From: an uncultured Lachnospiraceae bacterium
GTDB taxonomy: Bacteria > Bacillota > Clostridia > Lachnospirales > Lachnospiraceae
Assembly (NCBI GenBank): GCA_903789615.1
Contig: CAIFEV010000002.1
Coordinates: 310,001-374,000 of the forward strand
DNA length: 64,000 nucleotides
Direction: 5' to 3'
A program made the position numbers and the translations under genes. The notes under the pieces were generated by a model. That model was not told the origin of the DNA and made no database searches. It saw nothing but the letters and a program-made list of their open reading frames with translations. Positions 51,303-58,367 of the stretch are shown one piece after another; the stretch's first letter is position 1; each line of letters begins with the position of its first letter.

Positions 51303-52616
51303 TCATTTCAGTTGATTTTCAACGGCTTCCCGCACCATGCGGCCCTGACGGCACCACTTCGAGCGGATCTCCAGAGGAACGCTCCCGTTCATGGAAAGCG
51401 ATTCTTCGACCCGGTTCACAAGCGCCTTAAAAGACACCTTGTCGATCCCAGGCAGGATCACGAGAAAATTTCCGCCGTCCACCCGGTAGATGGATTCGGT
51501 CGGGAAGTACATCCGCAGGAACTCGGCGCAGTGCACAATGCAGGCATCACCGGCCTTAAGTCCCTTCTCCCGGTTGATCTTCCCCAGGCCGTCGATATCG
51601 CCCTGGACCACACCGGCGCAGGTATTGCTTTTCTCCAGTTTCTCCAGAATCTCCGGCAGCGACTGACGGTTTTTCAGGGACGTCAGCGGGTCATGACGAG
51701 ACATAAAGAAAAGCTTCTTCCGCATATTTTCCGCCTTTACGGCCGCCGCAACCGTCGCTGCGACAAGGCGCAGCAAATTTTTCGAGCGCTCCGCCTTTTC
51801 CGCGTCAAAATTGACGGCGGCCAGGAAACCCATCAGGCGGTTGCTGTCATACAGCGGCACGGCGATGTAGCTGTGCACGTCCAGGCTATTCAGAATCCGC
51901 CTCTCCTGCGGGTGGAGGGAGACGTTCTCATCGAGACTGCTGACCATGATCAGGCCTTCCCGGGTCATCGGCACAAACATGCCTGCGAAGGACTGCATCG
52001 GCAGTTTCTCGCTGATTCCCAGAGGCTTGACTTCCCGCTTCGCTTTTTCAAACGAGATCCACACCGTCTGTGAGTCCGTCTCGATGAGCAGGCAGCGGTC
52101 AGCCTCCAGCCGCCCGATCAGGATGGAAAATACCGCCTCCATCGCCTCCCGGATGTGCAGGCTGCCGCTCATGAGCTTCGAGCAGGTGAGGCTTAAATTC
52201 ACCGTGCTCAGGCTGTCGTCATCGTCCTCATCTCCGTCTCCTGCCGTCCCGCCGTTCTCCGTCATCTGAAAGATAACCAGACAGCGTCCCGACTCGTCCG
52301 CCTGCTGAAGCCGCACTTCAAACCACTGCCCGTCGTTTCCGTACCGGATCACGCGGTGCAGCTGTGTTCCCAGAAAAGCCGCATCATAAAAATCTTTCTG
52401 CCAGTCCGCCTGCATGGACCGCATCAGCGGCTGCATCGATCCTCCCGCCGGAATCACCGAAAATCCGAATACTTCCATCATACTGCGGCACTCCGGGCTG
52501 ATATAGTCCACAATCAGATCGGAAGCCCGTCCGGCCTTCCCCGGTATGACTTTCAGCAGCATATAGGCTGTATTCTTCAGTTTGTCCGGCGTCATTTCAT
52601 CTGATATCGGCCACAT
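51303..52616 (-). CDS. GAF-like/degenerate GGDEF domain protein
   Basis: 437 residues. Residues 150-300 resemble a GAF sensor (ILIGRLEADRCLLIETDSQTVW, IAVPLYDSNRLMGFLAAVNF). FFMSRHDPLTSLKNRQSLPEIL starts a diguanylate cyclase-like domain. The active-site loop reads RVDGGNFLV at about 378-386, where a working enzyme has RxGGDEF, so two catalytic positions are changed. It is probably a non-catalytic c-di-GMP or GTP sensor, or a partner-binding protein. No membrane segment is seen. It is upstream of transketolase and downstream of thioredoxin. Confidence 0.82.
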   Translation of the reverse strand: MWPISDEMTPDKLKNTAYMLLKVIPGKAGRASDLIVDYISPECRSMMEVFGFSVIPAGGSMQPLMRSMQADWQKDFYDAAFLGTQLHRVIRYGNDGQWFEVRLQQADESGRCLVIFQMTENGGTAGDGDEDDDDSLSTVNLSLTCSKLMSGSLHIREAMEAVFSILIGRLEADRCLLIETDSQTVWISFEKAKREVKPLGISEKLPMQSFAGMFVPMTREGLIMVSSLDENVSLHPQERRILNSLDVHSYIAVPLYDSNRLMGFLAAVNFDAEKAERSKNLLRLVAATVAAAVKAENMRKKLFFMSRHDPLTSLKNRQSLPEILEKLEKSNTCAGVVQGDIDGLGKINREKGLKAGDACIVHCAEFLRMYFPTESIYRVDGGNFLVILPGIDKVSFKALVNRVEESLSMNGSVPLEIRSKWCRQGRMVREAVENQLK

Positions 52617-52675
52617 AAAAAGTCGCCCCCGTTTCTAATATCCGATGAATCCGATGGCTGGACCGCCCGCACGCT

Positions 52676-52984
52676 TCAGGCAAGCATCTCGTCGATCCGG
52701 GATCTTTGCACAAGCCCTACCGACTGTTTTACCGCCGCGCCGTTCTTGAACACGATGAGCGTCGGAATCGAGGAAACCCCGTACTGTTCAGCCAGACTCG
52801 GATTTTCATCCACATCAACCTTGACAACCTTGATATCGCTTCTCTCTTCGGCAAGTGCTGCCACCGTCGGCGCCAGCATCCTGCACGGTCCACACCACGT
52901 AGCCCAGAAGTCTACCAGAACCGGCTTGTCCGACTCCAGAACCTCTGTCTTGAAATTTTCTTCTGTTCCGATGATTTCTGCCAT
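52676..52984 (-). CDS. trxA: Thioredoxin
   Basis: 102 residues from ATG 52984 with AAGGAGAGTGAC upstream. LVDFWATWCGPCRMLAP carries the redox CGPC, and VSSIPTLIVFKNG the cis-proline. It reduces disulfides in cytosolic proteins and is recharged by thioredoxin reductase, which is not in the window. It has its own promoter. Confidence 0.97.
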   Translation of the reverse strand: MAEIIGTEENFKTEVLESDKPVLVDFWATWCGPCRMLAPTVAALAEERSDIKVVKVDVDENPSLAEQYGVSSIPTLIVFKNGAAVKQSVGLVQRSRIDEMLA

Positions 52985-53039
52985 GTCACTCTCCTTTTGT
53001 TCTGTATATGTAAAAAACGGTTTAATCGTATTTGCCCTT

Positions 53040-53068
53040 AGAATATCGAAAATGTCCCGAAAATTCAA
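53040..53068 (-). promoter_or_regulatory. Promoter of trxA
   Basis: On the minus strand TTGAAT (53063-53068), 17-bp spacer, TATTCT (53040-53045), about 55 bp before the trxA ATG. Confidence 0.7.
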
Positions 53069-53081
53069 CCGCCATCCCGGC

Positions 53082-54599
53082 TCAACTGTCCTGAATCGTC
53101 TCCCCGGCCAGCACCTGTCCGATCAGCGACTTTGCCTGCGCCACGCTGTCCCAGTCCGGCTGCATCACGTAATTCGGGGTCGGCAGGGAATACGACGGCT
53201 GTTCGTCATTGTACCCGCTGACCGCGTATCTTGAGACGTGCCAGCCCGCGCCCGAATCCAGCTGCTCCCGAACGAATGTATTCAGGTCATCCGGGGACAT
53301 GTTGGTCCTGAACATCCCCGAGAGCGATTCCAGAATCGCGCTGTAATGCGTCAGGATCGTCGTGCCGCTCGTCAGCTTCCCGATGACCGCCTCGATCACA
53401 AGCATCTGGTTGCGCCCGCGCTCATTGTCGCCGGCCGCCAGTGCGTGCCGCTCTCTGGCAAATGCAAGCGCCTGCGCACCGTCAAAGTGATTCATCCCCT
53501 GCACCACGTGCGTTGCGCCGCCGTCCGTGTCCGTCGTAAACTCGTTGGGCGAATTGACATCCACGCCGCCCACCGCGTCGATGAGTGTCTCAAATCCGGT
53601 GAAGTTGATCTGCGCGTAGTACGGAATCGAAATCCCGTACAGGTCAGCGAGCCCCCGCATCGAATTGCCGACGCCGTTCAGTCCCAGATGCGTCAGCTTG
53701 TCGAGAGCACCGCCGCCCGCCGGGTTCGGAATGTAGTAGTCTCTCGGCGTGTTCACCAGCAGAATCTCATGTGTATCCGGGTTCACAACCGCCAGAATGT
53801 TTACATCCGACCGGCTCGACTCCGGGAGTCCCGCATCCCGCGTATCCGACCCGCTCAGATACATGACAAATGCACTCCCGGCCGCTCCCGCCTCCGGTTC
53901 CGGCACTTCGGTGATCGCCGTCTGGGCATCCGTGTCGTCTGCCGGATCAATCGTGTACTCCCGCAGAAGCCGCATTCTGGAAGAATAGTCGGTGTAACCG
54001 TCCACATCCTCCAGAAGCGAGAGATAGGACTCCTTCACCACGATGGACCGCACATCCCCGTTGTACAGCAGATCCGCCAGGTCTGTCATGGAATCTGTCT
54101 CCGTGAGCTGTATTCCGCTTCCCGCCTCGGCCTCAAACTGCGTAAGCGCCGCGTTTACAGCGCCCCGTCCGAGCTGCGTGAGAACGCCCGCCGGATCCGG
54201 TGCGATGTCCGCTGCCGACGCTGCCGCATCATCCCTTCTCACGTAAACGCCGACCTTCGTTCCGGCAGGTTCGGTCTGAACATTTGTGGTTGTCTCAACG
54301 GTGCTCTGAAGTCTGCCCGCCACATCCGCCGCATACAGCGATCCGCCGGCAAGCGCCGCGCACAGCACGCATGCCAGAATCCGGCGCAGCTGTCTCAGAT
54401 GGTTTCTGTGCCTGCCTTTCTTAAAAAGAAGAAAAGCACACAGGATGAGGAGAAGTGCCGCCGCCGCACCGATTGCGATCAGAATTTTCTGCGGCAGCAT
54501 GCCAAGCCGCACAAACCGGTACACGCCGTACCCGACCGCCGCGAGTGTTATAAGGAATACGACTGCCGCGATGCGGCGCCAGATTCTGTTGCGTATCAT
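53082..54599 (-). CDS. LytR-CpsA-Psr (LCP) family cell-wall ligase
   Basis: 505 residues. Three hydrophobic segments near the N-terminus (residues about 9-27, 37-59 and 72-92) anchor it. The extracytoplasmic LCP domain spans about 265-445, with SSRSDVNILAVVNPDTHEILLVNTPRDYYI, FTGFETLIDAVGGVDV and ALAFARERHALAAGDNERGRNQ. The Arg and Asp residues of these motifs bind the pyrophosphate of lipid-linked polymers. LCP proteins transfer teichoic acid or capsule chains onto peptidoglycan. About 150 residues between the membrane part and the LCP domain are divergent, and the three helices exceed the usual one. Confidence 0.92.
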   Translation of the reverse strand: MIRNRIWRRIAAVVFLITLAAVGYGVYRFVRLGMLPQKILIAIGAAAALLLILCAFLLFKKGRHRNHLRQLRRILACVLCAALAGGSLYAADVAGRLQSTVETTTNVQTEPAGTKVGVYVRRDDAAASAADIAPDPAGVLTQLGRGAVNAALTQFEAEAGSGIQLTETDSMTDLADLLYNGDVRSIVVKESYLSLLEDVDGYTDYSSRMRLLREYTIDPADDTDAQTAITEVPEPEAGAAGSAFVMYLSGSDTRDAGLPESSRSDVNILAVVNPDTHEILLVNTPRDYYIPNPAGGGALDKLTHLGLNGVGNSMRGLADLYGISIPYYAQINFTGFETLIDAVGGVDVNSPNEFTTDTDGGATHVVQGMNHFDGAQALAFARERHALAAGDNERGRNQMLVIEAVIGKLTSGTTILTHYSAILESLSGMFRTNMSPDDLNTFVREQLDSGAGWHVSRYAVSGYNDEQPSYSLPTPNYVMQPDWDSVAQAKSLIGQVLAGETIQDS

Positions 54600-54632
54600 A
54601 TTTTCTTTCCCCTGTTTTATTTTGCTTCGTTT

Positions 54633-54661
54633 AGTGTATACCCGGATCTTTCATAATTCAA
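54633..54661 (-). promoter_or_regulatory. Promoter of the LCP gene
   Basis: On the minus strand TTGAAT (54656-54661), 17-bp spacer, TACACT (54633-54638). The -35 lies in the last codons and stop of the FliB-like gene. Confidence 0.6.
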
Positions 54662-55710
54662 TATTGCAGTCTGCGCAGCAGTGCCGCGTCAAAATCCGTC
54701 AGCTCCACCATCCGGAAAAAGGCCGCCATCCGGTCAATTCCCGTTTCTTTTGCAGCTCCGCCCGGCAGCGCGGTGAGAATAAGCAGCATCCGGATTATCA
54801 CAATCAGCGCCGCCACCGCCCTCAGGGGTGAGAGTTCCCGGTTTCCGTACGGGAACAGCCGCAGAAAGAGATCATTTGCCATGACGCGGCCAAGGAACGT
54901 GCTCTCCGCCTGAGTGAGCATCCGGAAATCATCTTCCGGCCGGCAGCTGCGGACCGCGGGCGCCAGATCCGGCCTGTCCGCAGCCAAACCCTCAAGCATC
55001 GCCACCAGAAGAGGTGCCGGCGTACAAAGCGCCGCCTGTACCATGCGCGCGCCTTCCCGGTCGCCCTCAAACACAATCCCGGCAAATGTCTTCAGCCTTC
55101 TCGCACGCTCGGCAAAGGGAAGCGTTTCATCGCCCATGATCCGCACGCACATCCGGTGAATCTGCAGCTCGTGGAGCAGATCCGGGTGTTCTTTTTTTAG
55201 CGGAAGGTCCGCCAGTTCAAACGCCACCCGGCGGGAAATCAGCTTTACCGGACTGCCGGCCGGGAAATCGCGCAGCAGCTCCAGCGTCGCTTCACACGCA
55301 TTGGTCATGCTCATCTCGGGGACCGGCAGTGTACTCCCACACGCTCTCTGACAGTTCAGAAGCTGAGGCCGCCTCGGATACAGGCGGCAGACGGCAGAGA
55401 TCGCGCCGCTCCCGCAGGCCGCCTGAAGCCGGCAGAGGCCGTCTTTCCCCAGAAGCCGGCACTGCCCTCTGAAATCGGGGGAAAGCTCAGCGTACCGGCC
55501 CGGGTCCGCCTCCCGCCCCAGCGTGTGAAGCGCCAGGTCGAGGTCTGCCCTCACATCCGGCGGGCAGTCCTCGCCCACCATATGAAAATATTCCTCCTGC
55601 GAGATCCGGATCGCAAGCCCCTGACAGCAGGTGTGCCGGCATGCTCCGCACTTACAGGCAAATTCCGGAAAGTATGCGGGAACCGTGAAGTCTTCATCTA
55701 TCTGAATCAT
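54658..55710 (-). CDS. FliB-like lysine-N-methylase family protein
   Basis: 350 residues. ACKCGACRHTCCQGLAIRIS near residue 18 and the Cys-rich segment CRLLGKDGLCRLQ with RLYPRRPQLLNC match the FliB/flagellin lysine-N-methylase family, whose cysteines probably hold an iron-sulfur cluster. FliB methylates lysines of flagellin in Salmonella. No flagellar gene is in the window, and the gene is flanked by a cell-wall ligase and a fucosidase, so another protein target is possible. Confidence 0.8.
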   Translation of the reverse strand: MIQIDEDFTVPAYFPEFACKCGACRHTCCQGLAIRISQEEYFHMVGEDCPPDVRADLDLALHTLGREADPGRYAELSPDFRGQCRLLGKDGLCRLQAACGSGAISAVCRLYPRRPQLLNCQRACGSTLPVPEMSMTNACEATLELLRDFPAGSPVKLISRRVAFELADLPLKKEHPDLLHELQIHRMCVRIMGDETLPFAERARRLKTFAGIVFEGDREGARMVQAALCTPAPLLVAMLEGLAADRPDLAPAVRSCRPEDDFRMLTQAESTFLGRVMANDLFLRLFPYGNRELSPLRAVAALIVIIRMLLILTALPGGAAKETGIDRMAAFFRMVELTDFDAALLRRLQY

Positions 55711-55791
55711 ATTCTCTTCCTCCCGCAGGCCGGGCGTACCGGCTGCACCGTTATTTTACACGCTTCCGGCACCGCGGGAGAAAATTTCCCT

Positions 55792-55828
55792 AAAAAAAAG
55801 ACATCTGCCTCAGTCAGGAAAGCAGATG
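55792..55828 (-). terminator. Terminator downstream of the GH29 gene
   Basis: CATCTGC (55822-55828, minus) pairs with GCAGATG (55802-55808), with a 13-base loop, and is followed by eight T on the minus strand. Confidence 0.82.
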
Positions 55829-55866
55829 CCCATGTAACTGCGCCGGAATCCGGCACTTTTGTTCTC

Positions 55867-57408
55867 TCAGATAAAGTCCACCCGAAACACCACCGGCTTG
55901 TCGTCCGCAATCGTCCTGGTGCGGATCACCAGTCCCTCTTCAGTCTGGAACCACTGCGGCTTCTCCTCAAACCAAAGTGCCGTGACGGACCGGATCAGTG
56001 CCCCGAACTCATAGGCTTCCGGGTGCGCCTTTCCCGCCAAACTGTGCACAATAATCTCACTGTAACATCCCGCACCGCCGTGCGGCTGTGCTTCCGGATA
56101 TTTCATGGCGAATATATACAGATGCCCGTGATTCACCGTGAACCGGAAGTCCTTTGATGTGTAGGCCGTATCCTGCCGGTCGGCAAAGGCGCCCGTCTTG
56201 AGCGCGGTCGGCCCTTCGCCGCAGATGCGCCACGGCCGGCTCCCGTACACCGCCTCGCCGTTTCGGGACAGCCAGTCCCCGATTGTCAGCAGAACGTCTG
56301 TATCTTCCTTTGTGATCGTCCCATCCGGCTTCGGGCCGACATTGAGCAGCATGGTCCCATTGCGCGAAATGGCGTCCACCAGATCAAGAAGAATGACGCG
56401 GGCCGGCTTGTATACATTATCCTTTGTGTACCCCCAGGACTCTTTTCCGATGGCCGTGTCCGTCTGCCACGCGTCCGGCTGCGGACTGTCAAAGCCGCCG
56501 CGCTCCATGTCCGGCACCGCGCAGCCGAACGGAATCCCGTCATACTTCGTGATCACCATGACCTCTTTGTCCCACGCCACGCCGCGGTTGTAATAGTAGG
56601 CAAGAATTTTGCGCATGTACGGCTTGGCCGCCTTCTGGTACACCCACCAGTCAAAATACAGTTCCTGCGGCTGGAACCGGTCGATGATTTCAATCGTCCG
56701 GTACATCCAGTCCGACAGAAACTCGTCCGTCGGAACCGGCGTGGAACAGCGGTCGTCATTGTCCTGTACATCGCGGGGCACAGACGGCCAGTAAAAATCG
56801 CCGCGCTCTCCCGATCCGGCCGGAATGTCAGACCACTTGTCAGCCGGTGTCCCGTCCGCAAGCGGCTTTGCGCCCGGGCTCATGAACCACCAGTGCTCGA
56901 TGCGGTGGGAAGAAGCGCCGCTTACAAGGCCTTCCCGGTGCAGGCTCTCCGTGAGTTCGGCGATGATATCCCGGTGCGGGCCCATGTCAAGCGCGTTCCA
57001 GGAAGAAAGCGCACTCCCGTACATCTGAAATCCGTCGTGATGCTCGGCCACCGGTACGACGAACTTCGCCCCGGCCTTCCGGAAGAGCTTCGCCCATGCA
57101 TCCGGGTCAAATTTCCTGGCCGTAAACATCGGAATAAAATCCTTGTAGCCGAAATCTTTCTGCGGGCCGTACGTCCGGCGGTGATAGTCAAACTCCGGCC
57201 GGCCCTCCAGATACATATAGCGGGAATACCACTCGCTGCCGAATGCCGGCACCGAGTACAGTCCCCAGTGAATGAATATGCCGAACTTCGCGTCCCTGAA
57301 CCACTTCGGCGTCTCGTGCTGCGAGAGCGACTCCCAGGTGTCCGTGTACGGCCCTTCGGCAATTCCCTTCCGCACCTTTTCTTCCCACTCTGACATGTCG
57401 TAGCTCAT
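55867..57408 (-). CDS. GH29 alpha-L-fucosidase
   Basis: 513 residues from ATG 57408 (GGGAGGGATAT upstream). KFGIFIHWGLYSVPAFGSEWYSR is the GH29 barrel start, VAEHHDGFQMY holds the fucose-binding His pair, and LYFDWWVYQKA carries the likely nucleophile Asp 253. RNGTMLLNVGPKPDGTI is the conserved late motif. There is no signal peptide, so it removes fucose from imported small glycans or glycopeptides. It is the last gene of the Opp-to-fucosidase chain, 23 bp after the M28 peptidase gene. Confidence 0.93.
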   Translation of the reverse strand: MSYDMSEWEEKVRKGIAEGPYTDTWESLSQHETPKWFRDAKFGIFIHWGLYSVPAFGSEWYSRYMYLEGRPEFDYHRRTYGPQKDFGYKDFIPMFTARKFDPDAWAKLFRKAGAKFVVPVAEHHDGFQMYGSALSSWNALDMGPHRDIIAELTESLHREGLVSGASSHRIEHWWFMSPGAKPLADGTPADKWSDIPAGSGERGDFYWPSVPRDVQDNDDRCSTPVPTDEFLSDWMYRTIEIIDRFQPQELYFDWWVYQKAAKPYMRKILAYYYNRGVAWDKEVMVITKYDGIPFGCAVPDMERGGFDSPQPDAWQTDTAIGKESWGYTKDNVYKPARVILLDLVDAISRNGTMLLNVGPKPDGTITKEDTDVLLTIGDWLSRNGEAVYGSRPWRICGEGPTALKTGAFADRQDTAYTSKDFRFTVNHGHLYIFAMKYPEAQPHGGAGCYSEIIVHSLAGKAHPEAYEFGALIRSVTALWFEEKPQWFQTEEGLVIRTRTIADDKPVVFRVDFI

Positions 57409-57431
57409 ATATCCCTCCCGGGGCTTGTCTC

Positions 57432-58367
57432 TCACGCGGTGATTTCAACCCCGCTGTCCTCAAACTTTTTCCCGAGCGCTGCCTGCATCTCTTCCGGGAC
57501 GGTTCGCGGAAACGGAAAATTCTCCTGCCCGTCAAGAAACGCCGCCGCCTCGCAGATCAGCCGCGCCTGATACAAAAGCACGTCAGCGCTGATGCGCTCC
57601 GCCTTGTCTTCCGGCGTGTGCATGCCGATCCCGTCCCTGTCAAGCGTCATGGCCGGGATGCCTGCCTGCGCGAAGGAGTTGGAGTCACTCGACCAGACCT
57701 GGTTTTTCGTCTCCACCGGGAAGCCCTTTTTGCCAAGCACATCCTGCAGCATCCGGCAGACCGGCGCCTCTGCTGTCACGCCAAGGACGTCGGTTCCGCC
57801 CTCCTGCCCCGCCAGGTCCACATTGATGTGGAACCGGCAGCCCGCCAGCATGGCTGCGTGTGCCTTCACAAAGGCGCGGCTTCCGCACAGCCCCGGCTCC
57901 TCGGCCCCGCAGAACAGGAACATCATGGTCCGGTCCGGCCTGTTTTTCAAAAACGTCCGGAACGCCTCCAGCAGGATCGCCACGGCCGACAGGTTGTCGT
58001 ACGCGCCGGGACTGCCCGGCACCGCGTCGATATGGGCGGAAAAGCTGATGATCTCCGCCGGGATTCTTTTTCCCGGGATAATGGCCGATACATTTACCGA
58101 GGAGACCGGCGCCGGAAAGCCGCTGCCGTCAAAAGACGCGTAGGCCGCTTCTCCGGCCGGAAGCTTCCCCTCCTCTGCCCAGCGCGTGAACCGGGGCGAC
58201 CGGAAGGCAAATGTCTCCGCCATGATCTTCACATCCACGGCACCTTCCCCCGCCTTCCGGCATGCCTCTTCCAGCTCATTTCGGATCGTCTTTGCCGTAA
58301 GGCGCTCCTGCCGGCTGCCGGCGACTCTCTCAACGGCGTATTCTCTCACAAACTCAATCGGAAGCAT
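57432..58367 (-). CDS. M28 family aminopeptidase-like metallopeptidase
   Basis: 311 residues. ISFSAHIDAVPGSPGAYDNLS supplies a zinc His and the bridging Asp, FLFCGAEEPGLCGS the catalytic Glu pair, HINVDLAG an Asp ligand and GIGMHTPEDKAE the last His ligand. The full M28 di-zinc set is therefore present. Without a signal peptide it would trim imported peptides. It overlaps the transglutaminase-like gene by 14 bp and is 23 bp before the fucosidase, supporting a peptide/glycopeptide role. Confidence 0.88.
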   Translation of the reverse strand: MLPIEFVREYAVERVAGSRQERLTAKTIRNELEEACRKAGEGAVDVKIMAETFAFRSPRFTRWAEEGKLPAGEAAYASFDGSGFPAPVSSVNVSAIIPGKRIPAEIISFSAHIDAVPGSPGAYDNLSAVAILLEAFRTFLKNRPDRTMMFLFCGAEEPGLCGSRAFVKAHAAMLAGCRFHINVDLAGQEGGTDVLGVTAEAPVCRMLQDVLGKKGFPVETKNQVWSSDSNSFAQAGIPAMTLDRDGIGMHTPEDKAERISADVLLYQARLICEAAAFLDGQENFPFPRTVPEEMQAALGKKFEDSGVEITA

